Shown: piece by piece, positions 1-7,786 of the stretch
Layout of the letters: each line of letters opens with the position of its first letter
Numbering within the stretch: the first letter of the stretch is position 1
Assembly (NCBI GenBank): GCA_020718525.1
Contig: DYRX01000023.1
Coordinates: 1-25,949 of the forward strand
Source of the DNA: Victivallis vadensis
Lineage (GTDB): Bacteria; Verrucomicrobiota; Lentisphaeria; Victivallales; GWF2-50-93
Direction: 5' to 3'
DNA: 25,949 bases
Program-made: the position numbers and the translations under genes
The notes under the pieces: model-generated
Told to the model about the DNA's origin: nothing
The model's database searches: none
The model's input: the letters and a program-made list of their open reading frames with translations, nothing else

Positions 1-1
1 A

Positions 2-259
2 AACGGAAAAATTCAAACCGCCAAATTCAGAAAGTTACGGAATGGCGTTGACAGCTATCGTAATCGGGTTTACAAATTTATAGATTACCGCTCCGCTGAT
101 AGCGATAGCGACTACGATTACGAAAATTATAAAAAATACAAATTCCTATACGATTCTTTTGGATTTGGATTCGTACCCTTCGAGAACCTTCGATACCTCG
201 GTATCGGCGGTCTCTCAGAATACGAAGCAAACCTCAAAATCTTCACAATCTATGTTTAA
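2..259 (+). CDS. 3' end of an open frame entering from the left edge, unknown function
   Basis: An open frame runs 85 codons from the window edge to a TAA with no start visible inside the window. The translation is rich in Tyr, Asp, Asn and Phe, with a low-complexity core DSDSDYDYENYKKYKFLYD and a tail GIGGLSEYEANLKIFTIYV. The core is encoded by near-repeated CGAYNN hexamers (see 97-126), so the frame may owe its openness to the repeat rather than to selection. I do not recognise a family. It could be the genuine C-terminus of an upstream gene convergent with the secretin-like gene, or intergenic repeat read as protein. Confidence 0.3.
   Translation, partial: NGKIQTAKFRKLRNGVDSYRNRVYKFIDYRSADSDSDYDYENYKKYKFLYDSFGFGFVPFENLRYLGIGGLSEYEANLKIFTIYV
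97..126. repeat. Imperfect hexamer tract (CGAYNN)
   Basis: Five consecutive six-base units of the form (T/C)GAYNN can be read: TGATAG, CGATAG, CGACTA, CGATTA and then CGAAAA, the last one degenerate. A second tract with the same period and the same CGAY core occurs at 20282-20311. Confidence 0.5.
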
Positions 260-306
260 TTTTCAACCTTATAGAGTATACGATCGGGAGATCAGGGCGG
301 TTGATT

Positions 307-2253
307 CTATTTTTCAGATTTTTTTGAACGGTAATTGTCGAAGGCGGGGAAAGGGAGGGACTTGCTTTCCTCGTCAAGATTTTTATCAGTCAGACTGATG
401 TCCTCGAAGACATCCTTGGGAATTCTGCTTCCTGGGAAGAGAGGAATGCACTGCATGACGAGGACGAGCTGGGAGTTTTTAGTGGAGACGGATTCAGTGG
501 AGAAAAGGAGTCCGAGGACGGGTATGTCCTTTAGGTAGGGGATACCGTTTTCGCTTTTTACGACCGATTTGCGCGTTAGCCCGCCGATAACGAATTCCCT
601 GCCCTCGTTTCCGATCTGGAGCTTGGTTTTGAATTCTCCGTCGCGGCTGACTCTGGGGCTTCCGTCGGAATTCCATCCAATAAGGCTGTCATTGACCATT
701 CTGAGGTCGAGAATGCTTGAATCTGTGCATATGCTGGGATCGAGCGTCATGGAAAATCCGTATGCTTTTTCATTTGCAACGGTTTCTATTTTGTAGTCCT
801 TGTAGTCCTTCAGATTTATGCCGTTCTGCCAGTTGCTGACGTTTATCCATTCGAATCTGTTTGCGGCGCTTCCGGGCGGGGACGTGTCCTGGCATTGCAT
901 GAGCGAGAAGACGTAGACGTTTGTCTCCTTGCCAAGATCTTTTCCTTGGACTTGGAACGAAGCGTCACCTTCTGTTATCTTCATCGTGTAGGAGTACAAA
1001 TTACCGGACAGGACTCTTACGATTGTCAGATTTCCATTGAACGCCCTGTCGAAATCTATGCTGTCTCCCTTGTCGTTCATGGCCTGGATCATATAGTCGC
1101 CGCTGACGCCTGCGGCAGGGGCAGTTCCTCCAGTGACAAAATCCTGTCCGGTCAGCGCCATATATCCCTGGATCAGATTGCGGTCCGGGATTTTTTCGCC
1201 TTCTTCCTCTGCGAAAAGTCTAGTTTTAGATTCGATTCTGGCTGTCTTCCGGTTTTTGACTGCTATTTGTCCGCGAGTGATTATCTTCGCCTTTCCACGC
1301 GCCACGAGAAAATCGAGGTAGCGCGTGTTCCATTTGGGATTGAAATTGATGAATTCGGTCTTACTGCTTCCTGTTCCGTCTGCTCCGCCCTGCCAGGTGG
1401 AGCTCCAGCCACTGCGGTAGCGTCCGCCCGCCGAGAAGAAGTCCGCTCCATCGTTGTTTTTCCAAGCCTGGAAGTCGAGTCCGATTTTACCGTCATTTTC
1501 GGCATAGATTTCAATGAGGCGGTAGTTCACGGAGACTTCGAAGTTTGGAGTATCGTAGAGCTTGAGCATGTCGAGCACGTTCTTCTGGCTGTATGGTGGC
1601 ATGTCGAAGGCGAGGCAGTTGAGCTGGGGGTCCACAAGAATGGTGTCGTCTCCGTACATGAGCTCGCTGGGATCGCCTGCGACATTTGCGCCGACCTTCG
1701 CGATAACCTTTGCCAAGTCTCTGGCGTTCCAATATTTGGGAAAGTAGAACCAGTCGTTGGTGCCGCTGAAATTGACAATCTTTGGTATGTCCAGCATCTC
1801 CACGATCTGGTCTATGCTCATGCAGTTCGGGTTCGGCTTGAACTTGTATTCCTCAGCCGCCACGATCATTGCGCATGCGCCGTCGTTGTATTTGATGCAC
1901 TCGACGGCCGTCTGGTCTCCGTTGATCCTGTTTGAAATCGCAACCTTGTCCATAAAGCGCTTTATTTCATAGGGTTCGGCATGCTTGAGGAAATAGACTT
2001 TTGTGACCACGTACGGGTCGTTGTTGTCGCGTATGAAATGGACTTCCTTTGTCTGATCGTCGTAGTTGATGATGAGCTGTGGCTCTATCTGGGTCTTGTC
2101 AAATGGCTCGGTCGGTCTGACGTTTTCGGCTCTGGTTTCTCTCGCCTGAGCCTTGATCTCGTTTGCCAAAAGAGACAGCAATATTGCCAAGCACATGCAA
2201 ATCAAAGACTTGCGTAAATTGTTCGTGCGGGTCTTCGTTTTTATGTTGTTCAT
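307..2253 (-). CDS. Secretin-like outer-membrane protein, longer paralogue (type II/III secretion family)
   Basis: The 648-residue product starts with a signal peptide (hydrophobic stretch at about residues 15-33, ending near NEIKAQ). Two N-domain-like modules follow at about 60-160 and 160-240. The core has a strand typical of secretins, FEVSVNYRLIEIYAENDGKI, and an LVARGKAKIITRGQIAVKN segment matching the place where secretins have 'NGNAKVLS-P'. Near the C-terminus it has the secretin signature EFVIGGLTRKS...GIPYLKDIPVLGLLFS. The start ATG overlaps the stop of the upstream paralogue (ATGA, positions 2250-2253) and has a strong GGAGGAAAG ribosome site inside that gene. It shares the N-domain pattern PYxVxKVYxLKH with its neighbour, so the pair arose by duplication. 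The role is inferred: an outer-membrane ring or a scaffold of that fold. No pilus or secretion ATPase gene lies nearby. Confidence 0.75.
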   Translation of the reverse strand: MNNIKTKTRTNNLRKSLICMCLAILLSLLANEIKAQARETRAENVRPTEPFDKTQIEPQLIINYDDQTKEVHFIRDNNDPYVVTKVYFLKHAEPYEIKRFMDKVAISNRINGDQTAVECIKYNDGACAMIVAAEEYKFKPNPNCMSIDQIVEMLDIPKIVNFSGTNDWFYFPKYWNARDLAKVIAKVGANVAGDPSELMYGDDTILVDPQLNCLAFDMPPYSQKNVLDMLKLYDTPNFEVSVNYRLIEIYAENDGKIGLDFQAWKNNDGADFFSAGGRYRSGWSSTWQGGADGTGSSKTEFINFNPKWNTRYLDFLVARGKAKIITRGQIAVKNRKTARIESKTRLFAEEEGEKIPDRNLIQGYMALTGQDFVTGGTAPAAGVSGDYMIQAMNDKGDSIDFDRAFNGNLTIVRVLSGNLYSYTMKITEGDASFQVQGKDLGKETNVYVFSLMQCQDTSPPGSAANRFEWINVSNWQNGINLKDYKDYKIETVANEKAYGFSMTLDPSICTDSSILDLRMVNDSLIGWNSDGSPRVSRDGEFKTKLQIGNEGREFVIGGLTRKSVVKSENGIPYLKDIPVLGLLFSTESVSTKNSQLVLVMQCIPLFPGSRIPKDVFEDISLTDKNLDEESKSLPFPAFDNYRSKKSEK

Positions 2254-3818
2254 TTCTTTCCTCCGCTAGCAGGCGGTGCCTGCGCTTTGATCAGCGGGGG
2301 GACGATCATCTTGTCCTGCTTTCCGGACTCAATTTTCTGAGCCGGATCCGTTTCTTCAGCCATTGCCTCGTTGAGGTTCACGAGGCTTCCCGCCCATCCG
2401 GCGACATCCTCGTCCGCCTTGACCATTCTAGACTTGACCGTTGCGACGAAAAGCGTTCTTGCCTTGAGGGTTGTTTCGGTGCCAAAGAGATATTTGAGAT
2501 ATGGGATATCGGAGAGCCAAGGCATCCCGATAGTCTGTGTGACATCGGTTTCGCGCTCCCAGGTGCCGAGGACCTTTTCGTTTCCAAGTCCAAGCGTCAT
2601 ATCAGATTCGATCAGATATTCCTCGGTAAGCTGGCTTCCGAAGTTGTTGCTCTCCAGATTGTTCTTGATCTTTAGCTTGTATTTGAAAAGGATTGCGCCA
2701 CTGCTTTTTTCCTCTGGAAAGAAGATTCCGGAATAGTCCCCGTCGCTTGGGCGGTAAACGCAGATGCTGGGCGAATCAACGCTTAGCTCGAAGAGCGGAG
2801 GCGCTCCCTCTTCAACAATTGTCTGGTCCGTAATCTCTTTTTTGCGTATGTTCTGGAATGCCGGAGAAAAGCTCATGAAATATGAGCCTGAATAGTCGTT
2901 GACCACCTTGATCGCGCCGGACTCGTCAACTTTCGCGTTGCCTGTCTGGGCGAGCAGGCGGACGAAGCTCATGTCGAACTGTGGAGCGAAGAGAAAACCT
3001 CCCCATGCAAAATTGGACGCGCTAGCAAGTTCGAGTCCTGGAGCCACGGCGTTGCTGAAAAGTTCGTCCATGCCGTTTAGGGAAAACGCATTGAATCCTG
3101 CGCCGAAGAGATCCAGTCCCGGACCGTTTTTCCATCCTACATAGTCAACGCCGATCTCCTTGAGATCGCTCTCGCGGATTTCATACACGGTTACGATGAG
3201 CTCCGCTTGGGGCACTTGTCTGTCGAAAAGTTTCAAGTAGTCCATGATGACTTGAGCCGCTGACGCCGAATCTTTGAAATAGAACATGTTCGTTCCGGAA
3301 TCGAGGAAAACCTGTCCGTCACTGCTCGCAGGCAATGCCTCCATTATCGTCGCCATTTCCTGGATTGCACGGTTTTTAGGATAATAGACACATCGTGTGA
3401 TGCCTGTGCCTGAAACCGTCGAGCCGAAACGGTCCTTTATCCCTGGACGGTCCAGCTTTGCTATCATTTCGTCAATGTACGGCATGTTTTCAATTGGGGT
3501 GCTGACTACAAAGAACTGCTTGCCAGCGTCCTTGCAGTTCGCCGACTGGACAAGCGAGTTCTTGTCATATCTCTGGACAGCGGCCTTGATGTAGGGGATG
3601 AGATCCGCGGAATGCAGATGCTTGAGATCATAGACTTTTGAAACTATGTACGGTTGTGCGTCGTCCTGCTTGAACCTCACCATGTGCGCACTTTTCTTGC
3701 CGGCAGGCTCCTGGGGGGCTTGTACCCCTCCCTGCTCCTGGCAGACTGCGAAATTCGCAAGGAAAAAGAGCGGCAAGAGCATGAAATGACAAATGGCGCC
3801 GCGTTTGTTCATCCTCAT
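2250..3818 (-). CDS. Secretin-like outer-membrane protein, shorter paralogue
   Basis: The 522-residue product has a signal peptide (LLPLFFLANFAVCQ). An N-domain at about 55-125 begins PYIVSKVYDLKHLHSADLIP, a second module lies at about 135-200, and a core starts with AELIVTVYEIRESDLKEIGV. The C-terminal signature TIGMPWLSDIPYLKYLFG is the equivalent of the secretin 'GVPWLSDIPxLGxLF' segment. A charged tail with a Pro/Ala-rich end (residues ~465-522) follows. Compared with canonical secretins the core is short and carries an unusual insertion around residues 335-385. The start ATG overlaps the aspT stop by four bases (ATGA, 3815-3818); a second in-frame ATG at 3812 is possible. Its own stop overlaps the next gene in the same way, so aspT and both secretin-like genes should be translationally coupled. 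Confidence 0.7.
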   Translation of the reverse strand: MRMNKRGAICHFMLLPLFFLANFAVCQEQGGVQAPQEPAGKKSAHMVRFKQDDAQPYIVSKVYDLKHLHSADLIPYIKAAVQRYDKNSLVQSANCKDAGKQFFVVSTPIENMPYIDEMIAKLDRPGIKDRFGSTVSGTGITRCVYYPKNRAIQEMATIMEALPASSDGQVFLDSGTNMFYFKDSASAAQVIMDYLKLFDRQVPQAELIVTVYEIRESDLKEIGVDYVGWKNGPGLDLFGAGFNAFSLNGMDELFSNAVAPGLELASASNFAWGGFLFAPQFDMSFVRLLAQTGNAKVDESGAIKVVNDYSGSYFMSFSPAFQNIRKKEITDQTIVEEGAPPLFELSVDSPSICVYRPSDGDYSGIFFPEEKSSGAILFKYKLKIKNNLESNNFGSQLTEEYLIESDMTLGLGNEKVLGTWERETDVTQTIGMPWLSDIPYLKYLFGTETTLKARTLFVATVKSRMVKADEDVAGWAGSLVNLNEAMAEETDPAQKIESGKQDKMIVPPLIKAQAPPASGGKK

Positions 3819-5518
3819 AGAATCCTGTGCATGATATTGACGATCAGCGATCCGCAGACGGTCAGAACGACGTTTGCGACGGCGTATGGCGCGGCATATC
3901 CGAGTATGGGAGTGGAGCTTTCGGCCTCCTCCTGGAGGGTGAGCAGGGCGGCGGTGAGATTTCGTCCGCCGGACAGAGATCCGAAGACCAGCACAGAATT
4001 CATTTTCATTGTCATTTTGATGAATGCATAGCCGATAAGGACGGGAAGAATTGTCAATATCACTCCGGCAAAAAAGACAGAGAGTCCGTTGGTTTTAATC
4101 GCTTCTAGCGCCTCGTTCCCGGCGCCGACGCCGACGCATGCGATGAAAAGATTCAAACCCAGATTCTGGAGTATCCAGCGTCCGGCGGAGGGGATCTGTC
4201 CAAAAGTCGGGCGCAAAGTTCTCAGCCAGCCGAAGAGGAGCCCTGACACGAGGACGCCGCCACCTACGCCCAGGCTTATGGGAATTCCCGCGATGCTCAC
4301 GACGATAAGACCGATAAGAGTTCCAATGACGCATCCGCACCCGACAATGACCATGTCTGTCACGTCGGTCTGTCGTTCTGGGAAGCCGATGAGCTTAGCC
4401 GCTCTTTCGACATCCGACTTGGATCCTATGAGCTGAAGGATGTCGCACTGCGCGACCTTTGTCTTCGAAAGAATTGGAACTATGTTGTTCTGCCTGGTGA
4501 TTTTGCGGAGAAAGAGTCCGTGTGATTCCGGCATCTGAGAAAGCTCTGCGATGCTTTTTCCTGCGAGACTTTTGTTCAGGACGCAGACATCGAGGACTTC
4601 TCCTATCACATTGGCGACGCCTTCTATGTCCTGTTCGCTCCCGATCAGAGAAGGCGCGGCGAGCATTGATTTCCGGAACTGGCTTCCTGCGACGACAATA
4701 TCGCCGATCTGAACGGCGAGGTTCTGCGCCATCGGGAGGGATTGACCGCTTCTCTGGACTGACTCAATTACAGTTCTTTGTGGAAAAAGCACCTCGATTT
4801 CTGCAACAGTCTTTCCGGTGAGCGCGGCATTTTCAACTTTGTAGGCGCGGAGACTCAACTGCTTCGACCAGGAGAAAAGTTCTGGAACTTTATCAGTGTC
4901 GTCGCCTCCGCCAGACAAGGATTTTTCCAGCTTTTTCGCATCCTCCTTGAGATTGTTGCCAAGAAGCTTGGGCATAAGCGAGAACATAACTATTCCGCCG
5001 ACGGTTCCGAAAATATAGGTGATTCCGAATGCGACCGCGACATCGGTTTCCATCGCGCTTTTCATTGCGTCGCTGAGCCCGGGCATGTGTGCGATTGCAC
5101 CTTCTGCCGTTCCCACCGCCGCCGAGGTCGTCATCGCGCCGGCAAAGAGCCCGGCAGTCGTTCCTGCGCTGAATTTGAACAGGTATCCGAGAACTAGTGC
5201 GGTGACGAGCGAAGCGACTGCAATCACCATCGCGATCACAATATAGTTGAGGCCTTCCTTCTTGAGGGCGCCGAAGAACTGCGGTCCGACGCTGTATCCG
5301 ATGCAGAACGTGAAAAGGGAGAAGCTGACGGTCTTGAGAAGATCCGGCACCTCGACTCCTGGCACCTGCCCGAGCACAAGGGCTACTAGCAGAACGGAGG
5401 ATGTCGCCCCCAGGCTGAAGCCTTTGAACTTGAGCTTGCCGATGTAGTATCCTATCCCGAGAGAGAGGAAAAGCAGGATCTCCGGTTGCTTCTGGCAGAC
5501 GGCGATAATTTGATTCAT
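3815..5518 (-). CDS. aspT: Aspartate:alanine exchanger family transporter (AspT-like)
   Basis: An inner-membrane protein of about 567 residues with the family layout. An N-terminal block of membrane helices comes first (about 1-190). A cytoplasmic region with two RCK_C/TrkA-C domains follows (about 205-380; for example NAALTGKTVAEIEVLFPQRT and NKSLAGKSIAELSQ). A second helix block ends the protein (about 390-567), with glycine-rich GVGGGVLVSGLLFGWLR. The known AspT exchanges aspartate for alanine electrogenically; relatives (YidE/YbjL type) have other substrates, so the adjacent aspartate decarboxylase gene is what supports this substrate. The start was set at ATG 5518 because AAGGAG lies five bases upstream; the TTG at 5521 is one codon earlier. 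The stop overlaps the following secretin-like gene by ATGA. Confidence 0.85.
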   Translation of the reverse strand: MNQIIAVCQKQPEILLFLSLGIGYYIGKLKFKGFSLGATSSVLLVALVLGQVPGVEVPDLLKTVSFSLFTFCIGYSVGPQFFGALKKEGLNYIVIAMVIAVASLVTALVLGYLFKFSAGTTAGLFAGAMTTSAAVGTAEGAIAHMPGLSDAMKSAMETDVAVAFGITYIFGTVGGIVMFSLMPKLLGNNLKEDAKKLEKSLSGGGDDTDKVPELFSWSKQLSLRAYKVENAALTGKTVAEIEVLFPQRTVIESVQRSGQSLPMAQNLAVQIGDIVVAGSQFRKSMLAAPSLIGSEQDIEGVANVIGEVLDVCVLNKSLAGKSIAELSQMPESHGLFLRKITRQNNIVPILSKTKVAQCDILQLIGSKSDVERAAKLIGFPERQTDVTDMVIVGCGCVIGTLIGLIVVSIAGIPISLGVGGGVLVSGLLFGWLRTLRPTFGQIPSAGRWILQNLGLNLFIACVGVGAGNEALEAIKTNGLSVFFAGVILTILPVLIGYAFIKMTMKMNSVLVFGSLSGGRNLTAALLTLQEEAESSTPILGYAAPYAVANVVLTVCGSLIVNIMHRIL

Positions 5519-5617
5519 CAAAACTCCTTGACTATTAGAGAATTATGGCGCAATTTAATCCGTTGTCGCATGGATGCAAGTTCGGACGGCTCAAAAAGAC
5601 GCACTTTCAGGCCGCGC

Positions 5618-7213
5618 CTATTTTGACGACTGCTTCCACTCGGCGTGATAGTCGCAGAGCAGTTCGCTGACAGCCTGGCCGATCTTTTCGTAATCCTTTT
5701 TGAAAAGGTTCGCCAGCGAGACGCGGACGGACATTGCCGGAGCGGCGAAGCCTCCTCCATCCATGAGGACGACTCCCTTCTTGTCCGCCAGATTCCAGAC
5801 GAAGTCAATCGGCTCGTGCTCGGAGCTCATCCATGCGGCGAAATCTGCGCCAAAGCGCTTTTCCGCAAGCTGATGTATGTCTATGGTCGTGTAGTACATC
5901 GCGTAGCATGGACGCTCGGGAGCCTCGACTCCCATCGCCCTGTAGAGGGACTCGTAGCGTTCTCTTATGATGTCCTGCGCCTCTTTCCTGTAGAGGCGGC
6001 TGTCGGAATCAAGCAGTTCCTGGAAGGAGAAAAGCGCCATCATCACCTGCTGAGGCGTCGAGAGTCCGGCCGTATGGTTCAGAGCGACGGCCCTGCTGTC
6101 CGCGACAAGGCGATCAATGAGCTTGAGTCCGTCCGGATCTGTGGTTATTGACTCGTAGCGCCTGTGCATGCCGCCACGTTTGTCCGCAGGAAGGGCGGCT
6201 ATCATCTTGTCTAGGACATTGTCCTGGCATAGTCCTATGACTCCCAGCCTCCAGCCAGTCGCACCAAAGTACTTCGAGAATGAATATACGAGTATTGTGT
6301 TTTTCGGAGCGATCGCCGCAAGGGACTTGAATCCGTTCACAAAAGTCCCATACACGTCGTCTGTAAGTATGATCAGATCTTTTCTGCAAGTGTTCACAAT
6401 CTCGGCAATCTTGTCCAGGGACGCCTGGGCGACGCTCGTCGAGCTCGGATTCGAGGGATTGACAAGGAAGAATGCCTTTACGGACGGATCTTTGAGCTTT
6501 TCCAGCTCGGAGTCCGGATACTGCCAGTCCTTGTCTTCGTCAAGCATGACATCCACGACCTTCAACTGGTAGTCGTTCAGTGTCGGAATTTCCAGATACG
6601 GAGTGAAAATTGGCGTGCCGATTGCGATCGTGTCGCCGGGGTTTATCAGGAAGTTTTCCTTCAGCGTGTTGAATATGTAGGTCATTGCCGCAGTGCCGCC
6701 CTCGACTGCGAAGAAGTCCATGGTACCCTTTGGCGGACTGCACGCGAACATTGTGTCGTCAATGTATGCCCTGACAATCTTTTCGCAGTTTTTGAGCATT
6801 CTGTCCGGCACTGGATAATGGTCTCCGAGAATGCCGTCAACCATTTCGGAAACGAAGGAGTCTCCGTCAAGTTTGAGAGTCTCGGTTGCGTACTTGTATG
6901 AATCTTCAAGCAGTTGGGAGCCAAGATGTTCCGAATGTCTTTTGCAGAAATCAAGAAGGCGTGGTCCGATGCCTTTCGAATCCGGAGCGCCGGCGATTCC
7001 CGGGCGGCTCAGGACTCTGCGCGCCTCTTCCAGGGCGAAGTTGCCAAGCAGGAAAAATGCGTAGCGCGGGATTGTGGCGACCCAGTTCGGATTTCCGCGT
7101 CCGGCATTGAGCATCATTCTTTCGTGATGCGAGGACGCCATTTCGATCAGCTTGTTTTTCAGCTCGAACGGACTAAGGCCCTCGTACTTTTTTTCTTCGT
7201 CCCTGATTGACAT
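5618..7213 (-). CDS. aspD: Aspartate 4-decarboxylase (L-aspartate beta-decarboxylase)
   Basis: This 531-residue PLP enzyme of the fold-type I aminotransferase group matches the usual length of bacterial AsdA/AspD. It removes the beta-carboxyl of L-aspartate to give L-alanine and CO2, consuming a proton. The N-terminal HERMMLNAGRGNPNW segment and the PLP-lysine region YSFSKYFGATGWRLG (Lys in SFSKYFG) are visible, as is the NPSNPSS aminotransferase motif. AAGGGG lies eight bases before the ATG. It sits 99 bases upstream of aspT, the genetic pairing known for the aspartate/alanine proton-motive cycle in Tetragenococcus. It lies downstream of genes for a secreted asparaginase and a small membrane protein, and the product is probably cytosolic. 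Confidence 0.93.
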   Translation of the reverse strand: MSIRDEEKKYEGLSPFELKNKLIEMASSHHERMMLNAGRGNPNWVATIPRYAFFLLGNFALEEARRVLSRPGIAGAPDSKGIGPRLLDFCKRHSEHLGSQLLEDSYKYATETLKLDGDSFVSEMVDGILGDHYPVPDRMLKNCEKIVRAYIDDTMFACSPPKGTMDFFAVEGGTAAMTYIFNTLKENFLINPGDTIAIGTPIFTPYLEIPTLNDYQLKVVDVMLDEDKDWQYPDSELEKLKDPSVKAFFLVNPSNPSSTSVAQASLDKIAEIVNTCRKDLIILTDDVYGTFVNGFKSLAAIAPKNTILVYSFSKYFGATGWRLGVIGLCQDNVLDKMIAALPADKRGGMHRRYESITTDPDGLKLIDRLVADSRAVALNHTAGLSTPQQVMMALFSFQELLDSDSRLYRKEAQDIIRERYESLYRAMGVEAPERPCYAMYYTTIDIHQLAEKRFGADFAAWMSSEHEPIDFVWNLADKKGVVLMDGGGFAAPAMSVRVSLANLFKKDYEKIGQAVSELLCDYHAEWKQSSK

Positions 7214-7252
7214 TTCAAATCCCCTTTTATTTTGTTTTTGACTTGAGCACCG

Positions 7253-7765
7253 TCATTTGATGTGAAGATCCGTTCCGTTCGCCGATTTCGCGCTCAAAAT
7301 GCTTTTTGCCTTCTGCACGTCTTCGGCAGTCCCGTGGGCGATGACAAGGAAGCCGTCGGTTTTGATCGCCGCCTCATATTTGAGAATGCTGTCTTTGGGG
7401 ATTCCAACGCTGTAGAGCGCCGCGCCGAGAGCGCTGAACCCTCCGACAACGACTGCATTTTCGACCGCTCCGAGTATCCATCCCGCCAAAGGACCGAGAA
7501 TTATCAAATGTCCCACGCCTGGAACAACGAGGAGTGCGGATCCGAAAAGAAGTCCAAGCAGTCCTCCCCAAAAAAGTCCTAGCTTTCCCCAGAACTTCAC
7601 ACGGTCTCCAATGTTGTAGAATCCGAGAACATTCTCCTCGGTGTGATAGTCTTTGCCCACAATGGAAAGCTTGGTCATGTCGTAGCCTGCATTCTTAAGC
7701 TCCATTATGGCCTCTTCTGCCTCCAGATGCGTGTTGAAAACCGCGACCGCAAGACTCTCGTTCAT
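7253..7765 (-). CDS. Small membrane protein with general-stress-protein (YflT/DUF1269-like) fold
   Basis: A 170-residue protein. Residues 1-50 (SLAVAVFNTHLEAEEAIMEL) and 130-160 (KTDGFLVIAHGTAEDVQKA) form the soluble halves typical of general stress protein 17M/DUF1269-type proteins. Residues 58-125 are a glycine-rich hydrophobic insert that could form two or more packed helices (GLFWGGLLGLLFGSALLVVPG ... GWILGAVENAVVVGGFSALG). The GGGGGATC ribosome site sits directly before the ATG. It is placed between the asparaginase (21-base gap) and aspD (39-base gap), so it is very probably co-transcribed. The function is unknown. A role in coping with changes of membrane potential or pH caused by the Asp/Ala cycle is only inference. 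Confidence 0.7.
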   Translation of the reverse strand: MNESLAVAVFNTHLEAEEAIMELKNAGYDMTKLSIVGKDYHTEENVLGFYNIGDRVKFWGKLGLFWGGLLGLLFGSALLVVPGVGHLIILGPLAGWILGAVENAVVVGGFSALGAALYSVGIPKDSILKYEAAIKTDGFLVIAHGTAEDVQKAKSILSAKSANGTDLHIK

Positions 7766-7786
7766 TTCGATCCCCCAGGTTTGAAT

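Noticed and set aside
895..1935. Long plus-strand open frame (346 codons) opposite the long secretin-like gene
   Set aside because: It is the antisense of a well-supported coding region, shows no family motifs, and its composition mirrors the codons of the real gene.
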